Shown one piece after another: positions 1 to 10,321 of a stretch of 64,000 nt of DNA. The notes below the pieces were generated by a model. The model made no database searches and had not been told where the DNA came from. It worked only from the letters and a program-made list of their open reading frames with translations. The translations under genes and the position numbers were made by a program. Every line of letters begins with the position of its first letter. Positions within the stretch are counted from its first letter, which is position 1. Source of the stretch: Adineta steineri (taxonomy: Eukaryota > Rotifera > Eurotatoria > Adinetida > Adinetidae). The DNA lies in contig CAJNOI010000170.1 in assembly GCA_905250115.1 (NCBI GenBank), positions 62,001-126,000 on the forward strand, in the 5' to 3' direction.

Positions 1-461
1 CAACAGGCTCATCTTTAATATCCGTTTAACGAGATTTTGATAGATTATTGGCTAGTGGTAGAGCTTTTGTCGAGGAAACTGCCATAATGTACGAGTATGG
101 TAAAAAACAGAAAAATAAAATTTCTCTAACTTCTTGGCATTTGTTTTTTTTTATAAGAAGAAAGAAAGAAAGAGAACATGTTTCTTTTTACGTTAGTTTT
201 TCTATTTCGTTCTGAGTAGTTATTAGAGGACATGCGTCTTTTTTAACGAACGATTCAAAAAGATTTTGCGATACGTTCTTTTAATAGTTACATGAAGAAA
301 AAAATTATATGAGAGTGGCTTATATTTACACACTAAAACAAAATGTGTTGTATTTGTGTCGCTCGCGAAGGTGCTGCAAATTTCGAGGGTATTGATGGGC
401 GTGTACAAACTTGTTATTCATGCATACTCTTATCGACGCCCACAGCCGCCTATACTAGGAC

Positions 462-535
462 GTGAGTGTGGGTGTGGATGGTAGTGTGTTTGCTCGTTAC
501 GCTTTTACATCCTCATTCACACGCACCCATATTCA
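462..535. repeat. TGTGGG-type inverted repeat 1
   Basis: A G-rich arm (GTGAGTGTGGGTGTGG, from 462) is followed by a C-rich arm (TTCACACGCACCCAT) ending near 531. The two arms can pair imperfectly around a T-rich loop. Confidence 0.6.
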
Positions 536-650
536 TACTGAAATACGATTTTTATGGTATGCAACACTTTATGACAAAGAAATCCATTGTTTGCATGAAA
601 AGAAGTCGTATGTTTGTAGAAGAAAAAATGAAATATGCGAGTGTAGATGA

Positions 651-705
651 GAGGTGTGGGTGTGGGTATGCGACGAGGAGAGTGAGAACACTTACACCCA
701 CATCC
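651..705. repeat. TGTGGG-type inverted repeat 2
   Basis: GAGGTGTGGGTGTGGGTATG is followed about 20 bases later by CTTACACCCACATCC. The left arm holds two consecutive TGTGGG hexamers. Confidence 0.7.
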
Positions 706-832
706 ATGGTTTTACTCTTCAAAATCCTGCATATATGCACTCTCATAATTCAAATAATATGGCAGTTGTTTGGTTCACACTGTATGTCGGATGCTTGTTT
801 TCTTATTCTATCTTTTCATACGATGCATCTTA

Positions 833-923
833 AGGGTATGGTTGTGATATGGTTTTGGGTGGACGTGGGTAAAGAAAAGATTAATATACACCGACAATAA
901 CTCACACACAATCACACCCTACC
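833..923. repeat. TGTGGG-type inverted repeat 3 (degenerate)
   Basis: A degenerate G-rich arm containing GGGTGGACGTGGGT is followed by a C-rich arm with CTCACACACAATCACACCCT. It has the same G-then-C polarity as its two neighbours. Confidence 0.5.
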
Positions 924-1933
924 AGCATTCACAATTACATGGAGTTCAGATAGAATTTTGAATTATTTCTCTTTAATGTGTTCCACTTGCTGAATTACCT
1001 ACTAAAAGACATTACTGGAAAATTAAATAAGAAATCTCGACGCTTATGCATCGATTCAACCCTCCAATGTTTCAGTTTCACTTTTATTGTGATATTCATC
1101 AGATAATTTAATAATTGTTTTTATTATTTAAAAAATAAAATCAATTTTTTATTGTCATCGTAATCTCGTATCTTTTGAAAATCTGTTTCCTTACAATTTG
1201 TAAGACTTCAATAATTATACCAAACGTCAGTTCGTCTTAAAAAGAAAATAATCGATTTGTTTTGCATATTAATTAAATAACTTTTTAATATAATTCTTTT
1301 GTGTGATATCACATGATATAGTTTTTATGTTATTATTATTAATTACTGTCTCTAACATCTGACATGAATTCATTCGTCTAAAAATAATAAGATGTCGTCT
1401 ATTCTATTTCCTCTTATGTCGTTTTTTTATCTTTCCTTTCATTTATTAAAAGAATGAGTTATAACTAGGTTTGTTTTTCTTTTTTTCATCTTATATTTCT
1501 TAGATCTATGAATAATATTTATAAATTTTGAACAATAATCAACATTTACTTTTCCCTTTTAAGATAATAAGAAAATTTAAAGACATTTTTATAGTGACAG
1601 TGCATTTTGTTCTATGCGTTAGAGCACAACTAAATATTCTATTTTAAAATAAAATCAATTTCGAAATTGATATTATATTTATAATCAGGCCTTAAAAAGT
1701 TTAATCAAAGTAAGATCAACTTATATTGACAATGAAGAAAAAAAAAATTTTTTTTTCGATTATATTACTTGTTCGATTTAGTTACATAGTAAAATTGATA
1801 AAAAAAAGAAAGAATGATTGAGCGGAAGTATTAACATAGTAGGAAAGATGAGAATAATTATCAATCCATTTTCATATACGACGAGTCACGTATAGAAATT
1901 AATAATCTTTTTATTTATAGATTTTATTAAAAA

Positions 1934-2986
1934 ATGAGCAATACAATGATTAATGATACTAATATTTTCTCTAACAATAATGAAGTTAATTTGATTAATC
2001 TCATTAATTTTCTAAATATGACTATTTCCCAATATGCTCTAGGTATTATTTGGTTAATAGGTAATATCGGATCCATTTTGACTTGTATTGTTTTTTCTCA
2101 ATCTGTATTTCGTAAGAGTGCATGTGCTCTATATTTCATTGCTTCAAGTTTTTCACAGTTATTAGCTTTTAATTTTGCTTTACTCTATCGAATGCTTCAA
2201 TATGGTTATAATGTTAATATTATTAACGTTGAACTTTGGTTTTGTAAAATGCGTTTTTATCTATTCTATGTTTTTATCGCTAATTCTCGTTATAATATTA
2301 TTATTGCATCAATTGATCGTTATTTTTCAAGTTCTCGAAATGCTCTTCGTCGTCAATGGAGTTCATCAAAGATTGCACTACGTGTTATTATTTGTAATGC
2401 AATATTTTGGTGTCTTATGTATATTCAAGTAATTGTTGTCTATGAAATCAACAATAATATATGTCAACCTCAATCAGGAGTTTATGGAATATTTTTTAGT
2501 ATCTATATTACAATTGACAGTGGAATTCTTCCGACATTTTTAATGCTTATTTTTGGTTTATTAACTGCTAAGAATGTTCGTCAAAGTGGTAAACGTATTG
2601 TACCAACTATACAGAATTCTACTGATCAATCTGTTCGAATTTCTAAGAAAGATATTCAACTTCAAAAGATGTTAGTAAATCAAATTATTCTTTTTATATT
2701 TCTTAATATACCAAATCCATGTTATCTTGTTTATCATTCATTTACTATAAATACTATCAAATCACCAGCTCGTCTTACAATTGAAGCATTTATTAATAAC
2801 ATGACATATGTTCCTCTTTATCTTGATTATGCGTTGACATTTTTTAATTGTGCGATATCATCAAAAATATTTCGTCGACAATTTCTAAATTTTATTCAAA
2901 CAAAAATACTTCGTCGGCCCACGAGAATCGTTAAAAAAGAAAGAGGAATAACAACCAGAAATGGTCTAACACACAGTATAAAATAA
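1934..2986 (+). CDS. rhodopsin-like (class A) GPCR, divergent
   Basis: A single-exon 350-aa protein with seven hydrophobic segments. TM1 (about residues 34-58) carries the GN motif (LIGNIGS). A Cys before TM3 (WFCKMR) should pair with the Cys in loop 2 (NNICQP). The TM3 end reads IDRYFSSSR, a recognisable DRY box. The NPxxY motif of TM7 is degraded (ALTFFNCAISSKIFRRQF), but the following basic helix 8 is kept. This pattern matches the large family of orphan peptide-receptor-like GPCRs in bdelloid genomes; the ligand cannot be inferred. The ATG follows an AT-rich leader (AAAAAATG). It converges on the carbonic-anhydrase-like gene downstream. Confidence 0.85.
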   Translation: MSNTMINDTNIFSNNNEVNLINLINFLNMTISQYALGIIWLIGNIGSILTCIVFSQSVFRKSACALYFIASSFSQLLAFNFALLYRMLQYGYNVNIINVELWFCKMRFYLFYVFIANSRYNIIIASIDRYFSSSRNALRRQWSSSKIALRVIICNAIFWCLMYIQVIVVYEINNNICQPQSGVYGIFFSIYITIDSGILPTFLMLIFGLLTAKNVRQSGKRIVPTIQNSTDQSVRISKKDIQLQKMLVNQIILFIFLNIPNPCYLVYHSFTINTIKSPARLTIEAFINNMTYVPLYLDYALTFFNCAISSKIFRRQFLNFIQTKILRRPTRIVKKERGITTRNGLTHSIK

Positions 2987-3086
2987 ATTATACAAAGAAA
3001 AAACACATTTCACTCTTTTTGTGTATCTATCTTATTTTAACAAATACATTTCTGTTTTATATGTCTGACTAAGCACAAGAACATAG

Positions 3087-3088
<2 letters not shown>

Positions 3089-3121
<33 letters not shown>
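3089..3121. repeat. (AT)n microsatellite
   Basis: An almost pure run of alternating A and T, about 33 bp long, downstream of the GPCR stop codon. Confidence 0.9.
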
Positions 3122-3123
<2 letters not shown>

Positions 3124-3422
3124 ACCGTCAAAGTTATGATATTTTTTTTCTAATATAAACTAAGAAATCTATATAGTTAATGACATGAAAGTCAATGATA
3201 AAAGTTGCATTCTCTCTTCAGGCCAAAAGATGTCATCGCAAAAAATTGTGAAGGCATAGACTGTAAGATATGTTAATTTTGATAAAAAATGTTAATAATT
3301 AATCTCATTTATCAATCACACTTATTAATGATGATAGTTGTAGTCAAGACTCGATTATTTTTAAGAGTCATTGAAGCTAATATTTTGTGGCAGACATTGT
3401 CTACAAATTCTCACAGAGAGTC

Positions 3423-3490
3423 AGGGTGTGGGTGGAGTATGAATATTGATTATTTTATAACAACACTCACACATACTCACTAACCCTCAC
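3423..3490. repeat. TGTGGG-type inverted repeat 4
   Basis: AGGGTGTGGGTGGAGTATG is followed by CACTCACACATACTCAC and CCCTCACC. It lies in the interval between two convergent genes (GPCR on +, carbonic anhydrase-like on -). Apart from this and the AT microsatellite, the 2987-3656 spacer is featureless. Confidence 0.65.
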
Positions 3491-3656
3491 CAGCTTATTT
3501 ATTTTAGTAAATGATATAATATTATTCATAATCTGAAACAAAACTTGGAAAAATATTACAAACATTATCGAACGAGTGCTAATTAAAAGAAGATCTCATT
3601 TAAGCTTATAGTCAAGTAATGAGAAATGTAATTTAATTGAGACCACTTCCATTACG

Positions 3657-4592
3657 TTAATGTTGTTCGTTGTGGATTCCAAGCGTTGACATTGGATCAT
3701 TCGTAGGTGGAAGAACCAATGGTGATAATATTCCTCTATTTAATAAACTAGCTTTTCCCACCCAGCAATAATCCATTCCATTAGGTCCATGTATTTGAAC
3801 GCCAGTAAATAAAGCATATTGTCGATCCTCAAAATGTTCTGCATCATACCGAACATGACGTTCTAAATCGATTGTAATTGTTTCGTAAGCAGCCATTGTT
3901 ACTTGAAGTAAATCTGGAGCATTTTTAGCATCGATTGATAGATCAGTTTGCTTGATGATATGCCTTTTTAACATGCTCATTTCAATATCGTTCTCATCAA
4001 AATCAAGATTCAATGTATTCGAAGCTATTTCAGCAGCAAATGCAGCAAGTGCTCCACATGCTGTTGATTTTTCATTCATACCACTACGTGTTCTGTAAAC
4101 GGAACCAACTAATCCTTCATGATCAATAGCAATATGCGTAAAACAATAATAAATAAAACGACCAGTCTCTGGAGCATGATGATGTGCAGCAGCGAAACCA
4201 GTATTACCGCAAAATAACATACCACCAAGAGAACCACAAATAAATGCTCGACCCCACATAGCTTCAATTTTTTCTTCGAAAGGACTTGTGATTTCATCAC
4301 GACACAAACCAACACATACCAACGTGTTCACATGTGGATAGAAACCATTCGGAACCAATGTTTGTTTTGTTTGAAAAACAAACTCTTCGAGTTCATAAGC
4401 TCCAGGAAATAACTTTTGTAAAGTAATTTGAAAAGCATCATCGACGTTTTCGTTTCCTCTCGTGAGTCGATAGCAATAAGGACAAACAGTATTAGAACGG
4501 TGTTGACTCGATGAATTGCTTGGAGAAAGATTAGATCGAGAAGTAGAGACGAGATGAGATGATCGTTGTATTCGTGAAGGACTAGAACCCAT
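3657..4592 (-). CDS. LCIB/LCIC-type (theta-class) carbonic anhydrase-like protein
   Basis: A single-exon 311-aa protein. A Ser-rich N-terminus (1-34) contains a CPYC pair (37-40). Residues about 60-300 resemble the limiting-CO2-inducible protein B/C carbonic anhydrase domain: a CRDE block at 97-100, a Gly-rich GSLGGMLFCGNTGF stretch at 120-133 followed by HHH (137-139), FTHIAID with His153, and STACGA with Cys179. In characterised family members Cys, His and Cys ligate zinc and the Asp/Arg of CRDE lie in the active site; equivalents of all of these are visible, so the enzyme may be active. The expected reaction is CO2/bicarbonate interconversion. The family is known from algae, diatoms, bacteria and some protists, so an animal copy suggests acquisition by transfer (inference). 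The family call is from memory of motifs, not from a search. Confidence 0.7.
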   Translation of the reverse strand: MGSSPSRIQRSSHLVSTSRSNLSPSNSSSQHRSNTVCPYCYRLTRGNENVDDAFQITLQKLFPGAYELEEFVFQTKQTLVPNGFYPHVNTLVCVGLCRDEITSPFEEKIEAMWGRAFICGSLGGMLFCGNTGFAAAHHHAPETGRFIYYCFTHIAIDHEGLVGSVYRTRSGMNEKSTACGALAAFAAEIASNTLNLDFDENDIEMSMLKRHIIKQTDLSIDAKNAPDLLQVTMAAYETITIDLERHVRYDAEHFEDRQYALFTGVQIHGPNGMDYCWVGKASLLNRGILSPLVLPPTNDPMSTLGIHNEQH

Positions 4593-5826
4593 TTTATCTA
4601 ATAATAAAAAACATACTCATCTAAAAAAAACTATATTCCAACATATCAATCTACTAACATACAAGGAGACAATAGAATACATATGTTTCCTTTAGAGATG
4701 ACGCATTCAATTTGTTTACTTAAGGAAAGAAAAGTGAGAATAAAATTTTCCATTTCTTTACTTTCTTCTTAAGAAAACAAAGTTATGAATTTCACTAGTT
4801 ATTACATATATTTATTGAATACATTTATCCTTTGAAAAAGTAAAAAAGAGAAAACGAACGAACCGCCTTTGATCTTCACTAGGGTAACAGAAATATAACG
4901 GATAGCAATGAAAAAGAAATGCACCAATAATGCATGTATGTGTTTGAGTTAAGCGGCGAAATAAAAATGTCTTACCTAATTATTAAACGTATGGATAGCA
5001 TGCACTCATAGGAAATGAAGGCAAAGAAAGAGAACATTGAAATATTACTGTGATTTAAATTGCAATAACCGTTGTCGTGACTATCATCGACGGAGAGAAC
5101 ACGTTCAATTATTCTTGTTTGTATAAAGTATCGATGAGAAAAATACTGAAACAACACAAACTAAAAAATAGAAGCAAGAGAAAGAAATGCGCTACGTGTG
5201 CGTGATCAATAAAAAACACGACTCGGAGATATTTGATCATAGAATAATAAATGAATGAATAAATGGAAGTGTGTTGATTTTGAAATTCTTTATTGCACTT
5301 ATTTCAATTTACGGCAAAGGAGAGTCTACTGACATTACTGTCATATAGGAAGACATTTGTGAACACTTCGAGAGCTTCTTTCATACATTCAATGTCGAAA
5401 TGTATAAGATCACTCAAAATAAAGTAATTCAACATTCTTGACTATGTTCGACATACTCAAAAAAAAAGAAACGTGTTTTTCTATACTCGTTTCTTCCTCT
5501 CTACATCAATATATGCAACGTATGTTAATGATACATTATAGAGAACGACAAAAAAAAGAAAACTTCGGTGTTATAACTATAAATTTTAGTGTATATAGAT
5601 GAAATTTAATGAGCTTTTTCATTAAGCAGCTCTCTTTTCAATGGCTGAGAACCATTGTAAAAACAAAGAAAACAGTAGCTGTGTCGTGCGTACTCCCCTA
5701 AAAAATTATATGTTCACCTTACAAAATCTCTTTTTATTTAAAGACTAGATTTAAATGAATACATAATAAAAACAGCAGATGTTTACAACTAATGAGTTTT
5801 TTTTGAACAAATGTTTTGTTTTCAGA
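4593..5826. other. intergenic stretch, nothing recognised
   Basis: AT-rich sequence without a supported open frame or clear repeat. It separates the start of the carbonic anhydrase-like gene from the end of the second GPCR. Both genes are on the minus strand, so it should contain the former's promoter. Confidence 0.5.
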
Positions 5827-6811
5827 CTATGATGTGTGAGATGGATTGATTTGATTTGATCTTGTCCACCAGAACAATCGATCTTTCACTGTTTGACGAA
5901 ATCGACTTGATGAAATGAAAAACATGTAAAAATTACCCTAAAATCAGATTCAATAAAATTATGTTCAATACTATCACAAGAAGAATACATACGATATAGT
6001 AAGAATAGCTAACAAGAATGAGAATGCATACGGCGAAATATTCTTTCAATTGTCGATTAAGATCTTTATTAATTCCAGCTGTGATTAAACCGTAAGCAGT
6101 GACAGCACCAAATGGAGTGTTACTCACAATAACAAGCACTACTTGAATCAACACCATTCTCATCAGTTGACGATCAGCATGTTGTTCAGCAAGATGTATT
6201 GTTTGTTGAATATTACGATAAGCAAGACATCCGAATAAAATCATTAAAAACATCGGAATAGTGCAGAGAAAGAGAAATACAAATATTGGTATATAGACAT
6301 TATACGTCGCATTAGTGATAGTACAATCTTTATTGGAGTCGTCGCCTACAATATTAGACGTCACGAGACAAGGAATTCCATGAAGACACCAAAAAACGAT
6401 GACAATAACTACAATCCAATGAGCTGATTTTATATTACTACATTGACGTAGACGAGCGTGTTTTGATGTGACTAGAAATTGATCGATTGTAGCCAAAGAT
6501 GAACAGCTAAGAGTAATCACACTAGGAGTAATGATACAAAATTGCCGGATCTTACACCAAATGAGTGAAGTACTAGTTGAATCAACGCCAGAAATTGTAC
6601 TTATAAGACGAGTAGTAAGATTGATTATTAAATAAAGATTGTCGAAAATTGATCCAATAAGAAAATAGAATGAACAAGGAGTTGTTCGATAGGTTCGAAC
6701 ACTTGAAAATATCAAAATATTCATACTATTTCCAAATACGCCCATCAACAAGAAAACTAAACTACCATAAATTGTAAACTGTTGACCAAAGTATATCAAT
6801 GAAAGATCCAT
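5827..6811 (-). CDS. rhodopsin-like GPCR, two exons
   Basis: Exon 1 is 6811-5993 and exon 2 is 5937-5827, separated by a 55-bp GTATGT...TTTTAG intron in phase 0. Without splicing the frame runs into intron sequence. Joined, the protein is 309 aa. TM1 has FGNSMN, TM3 is preceded by IWCKIRQF, and TM3 ends in TIDQFLVTS, so DRY is degraded to DQF. The second exon restores the end of TM7 and a basic tail with SSSRFRQTVKDRL typical of helix 8 in bdelloid orphan GPCRs. This splice makes the receptor complete; the unspliced version would lack the tail. Ligand unknown. Confidence 0.8.
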
Positions 6812-9800
6812 TCCTTCAATTGTCAGTTACCCTTAATAATTTAGATTAAAAAAAGTCGATCTGATTTTGTTCTCAGAATAACTGACGTCGGAGCATTTAT
6901 TTATAAAGCAAAACATTGTTCAGTCTACTTGAAATAATCGGGTTCTTTTTTCTTCTATGTCAAAGAAAAGAAATGAAATACGAACTAATGATGATCACAA
7001 TAATTTACATTTACGTTATGTTCGGATTGTTCACGCATTTACATAATGTAACATACAATTATCATTTGTATTTGACGTCAATCGTTAATCAAGCGATTAA
7101 AATAGGAGGAGGAAAACTTTTGATTAGTATATGTCAACTAATAATTTTAATTACCTTAAAAAAAGAGTATTTCGAATAAAGATAAAGAGTAGAAAGAAGA
7201 AAAAAGGAAGATAAAATTATATAATACATCAGAGAAGGAGCAAACGAGTAAAATCAAATGAAACAGTAACTAAATCTATGATAATAAATAAACACCTTGG
7301 AATTTATCCTATTTTAAAGAGTGATCAATTTGTCAAGGAGACAGACATGTTCTATGATATGAACAAGAGATACTAGTTATTCTTTAAGATGTTCGAAAAA
7401 TTAGTAAAAAAAGAAAATTATTGAGGTTGATAGAAAAAAGATCCACACACTATACGACACTCCAAGTACTAATATGCTTTATTCAATTAGTTACAGTGTC
7501 ATCTAATGCTGTTTGACGTGTTAGGGAGATCAATACAACAGGTAATTCAAGAACCTATAATCATTATTGGCTAATCTGATGAGTTATAAGTGATCTTATA
7601 TGTTTTTAAACGAAATTTTCTATTCATGCATTTAAGTAAGAAGGAAATTCAAGAATCCAGGACTCTGTTGAGTCTTGAACTCCTTTACTTCTCTCTTATA
7701 TTTAATCAATACAGATTTGTAGAGAGTTAAAATATTCAAATGATTGAAGTAACAAATAAACAAAAAACATTTTTTGCAATTGATCAAGATGAGGATAATT
7801 GTTTATTAGAACAGTTGTGTGAGAATCACGACCAGAATTTAATTCATAAGTATTGTTCTATTGTCCAGTACTAGGATCATGCAATTCGCACATGATAGGA
7901 TTTATGTATGTTACAAAATCACCTCCTCTAGCAGCCAAGACTTTGTCTGGGTATGAATATGGGTAGTTATATAATAAATTATACTTAGATTATATTTAGT
8001 ATAACATCAATCGATTATTTTGAAAGTATAAAATGAAAAATACCTTTTATGTCTTTGTTCTTCTTATAACAAACAATATTTATATACAAATAATACAGAA
8101 TAAATGAAAGAGACTAAAAACGTCAGATGCTACAAGTATCGATTATTACTTATTTAATATTTCTTTACTAAAAAATACCAGTGTGATTATTATTTTTATT
8201 ATCAGACATGTTCAAAAGGTATGAATCTTTAATGATGACCCTACAATGAAATTTTTTTTTTTCGAAATTATACAACAGAATTGTAATAAACTGCAAATGA
8301 TGAATCATTTTTACCTCGTTTATATTTAAATAAACAATACTCTCTTTTTTTCTTTTTTCTTGTAAAAAGAAATTTTATTTAATTGAATATACAAAAAAAA
8401 ATACCTGTTTTATATATCGAACATGAGAGTATAGTTTCTATTGAGAAAATAGCCAAATAGTCGATAATATTACATTCGATATGATATATTAGAAAAAATT
8501 TTATTTTTTATTTTTCATATCAATATGGATCTACTATAATAGATTTTCTTCTCTATTTTATTAGAAAATTTCACAAACAATAGTAAAATAGGCAATGCAC
8601 AATATAAAATTTGTTTATTTAATGTTTTCCAGTGAATATATCATTCTCTATAGAAAGTAAGATATTTAATAATAAACAAACACATGTGTTTGCTAAGTCA
8701 TATACTTTCTGTAATAATAAATGAATTTTTTTTTCTTACCTATTTTCTTTTTGAATAAGTAAGTTTTTCTATTAGTTAAAAAGCTTTCACTAATGAAAAT
8801 TTTTAGAAACAAGATTTAAATATAGGTAGACTGTGCTATCATATCTATGAAGGACACTTTTTTTTCTTTTTCGTCACTGTTATCTATGAAAGATATTATT
8901 TCTATTATTTTCTTAATAATTCTAAATAGAAAAATGCAGTTATCATCTGGAGTAGAATTAATAATTGACTTGAATCTTTTTTAGAATTTCTTATGATTAT
9001 ATCTTATTATTATTAATCTACTCTCATATATTTTTTTTCAAATCTTAAATAAGTATTTCCTAAATATGACTATTCTTTTTTTTTTTTGTTTTTACATCTG
9101 ATAAACCATGCGGAATATGAGAGAAAAAAACAGAATCGCTGCCGACGGGATGATATAAAATAAAGTGTAAGTATTTATTAAAAACACTGGAGAATACTGC
9201 TCTACCATACTTTTTCCTCTTCTTATTTAAAGAAATATATTTTTCATAAAATATAATACAACTGCTTATTCATTTCACCAATATCAAGTAAGATTAATAA
9301 ATAGAAAACTTTCCAACTACATAATTATGATCACTTATAGTATCATTCTTTATGTTTTTCTTCTATATAATACTAAGTCACATTGTGCAGATATTTCTCA
9401 ATATATTGTAAACATGATTTATCTTGAAAAAGTAAGTTCAATATATAACTTTAAATCCGAAGTATATAGAACAGTTATAGTTACAATAAAAAAATATTTT
9501 TATTTAGATAAAGGCCTTCAATCAGATATGAGAAACGATCATTCTCTTTCATAGAAACATAAAACAAACAAAAAACATTGTTTTCCTCATTTCAAAATTA
9601 GATTTTACAATAATAAAAAGTATTTTTTTAAAATAATACTAAAAGTAATATACAGAAATACATCTGTAAAATGCTTTCTCGAGGCCTTTTGATACGAAAG
9701 AAAAAATAGAAAAATTCATATTTTTAATTAAACAACATAACGTTAACATATTTTTAGTTAAACAAATATATATCTTAGAAAAATTTAACAATATATGATA

Positions 9801-10321
9801 TATCATCGAGGAAAAAAATCATCACTGATATATTGTAATAAAACAAAACTGACTATGTAAAAAAAATATCATTCCATATTAAAGAGATTGACTTGATGTT
9901 TTTAAACTAAACTATTAATTTAGTAAATGCTTCAAAATTCTTCTTATTTTTAGTGACTATACTTTATTTAAGTCATTTCAAGAGCAGTTGGTGTTGGTTA
10001 ATAATGTCTGCCATGATAGAGGACGCTTCTATTTTAAACAACTTCCTTCTACCATAGGATATGACGTGCTAAAATGTAATAGAAAATCTAAGCCTTCAAT
10101 TATTTAAAGATACGAGTTATTTATAATTAACGTCTACTATAATTTATATTGATTCCTCCTTAGCATTTGTTATAATTTGTGCTGTCAATTAATTAATATT
10201 AAACAATAATATCGATTACGTCTGTAGAAAACAAGAGTTTGTAAATTTCTATCTTTACATTTCGATACTCCTTTCAGTTTGTATATCATCAAATAATTAT
10301 AAGGAACTTTTAGATGCAATC
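6812..10321. other. long AT-rich gene-poor stretch
   Basis: About 3.5 kb with very low GC and many poly-A and poly-T runs. Small open frames (for example 6916-7179 and 9327-9554) show no family motif and biased Ile/Tyr/Phe composition expected from AT-rich noncoding DNA. The only coding trace I recognise is a kelch-repeat relic at 7858-7950. Confidence 0.5.
7858..7950 (-). pseudogene. kelch-repeat relic
   Basis: The minus strand reads PDKVLAARGGDF, then a short linker, then CELHDPSTGQ and a stop. This matches one blade of the kelch gene at 17.0-19.7 kb (NGKVLVTGG...AELYDPSTN). No adjacent blades remain in frame, so it is probably a decayed fragment of a paralogous kelch gene. Confidence 0.6.

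Larger units (their letters stand above)
1..1933. other. gene-poor AT-rich stretch
   Basis: I see no convincing coding region. Short open frames here lack conserved motifs and overlap low-complexity GT/CA sequence. The stretch holds three GT-rich imperfect inverted repeats, listed separately, and long A/T runs leading to the GPCR start. Confidence 0.6.

Noticed and set aside
30-80. tRNA-like D-arm string (GGCTAGTGGTAGAGC)
   Set aside because: No B box or acceptor stem follows at the right distance, so a tRNA is not supported.
223-900. Several short overlapping open frames on both strands
   Set aside because: They read through GT/CA-rich inverted repeats and have no conserved motifs.
6916-7179. 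87-aa open frame with Ile/Tyr-rich sequence
   Set aside because: Composition is what AT-rich spacer gives by chance; no domain or splice support.
9327-9554. 75-aa open frame with a hydrophobic start
   Set aside because: A signal-peptide-like start alone is weak evidence in AT-rich DNA and the remainder is featureless.
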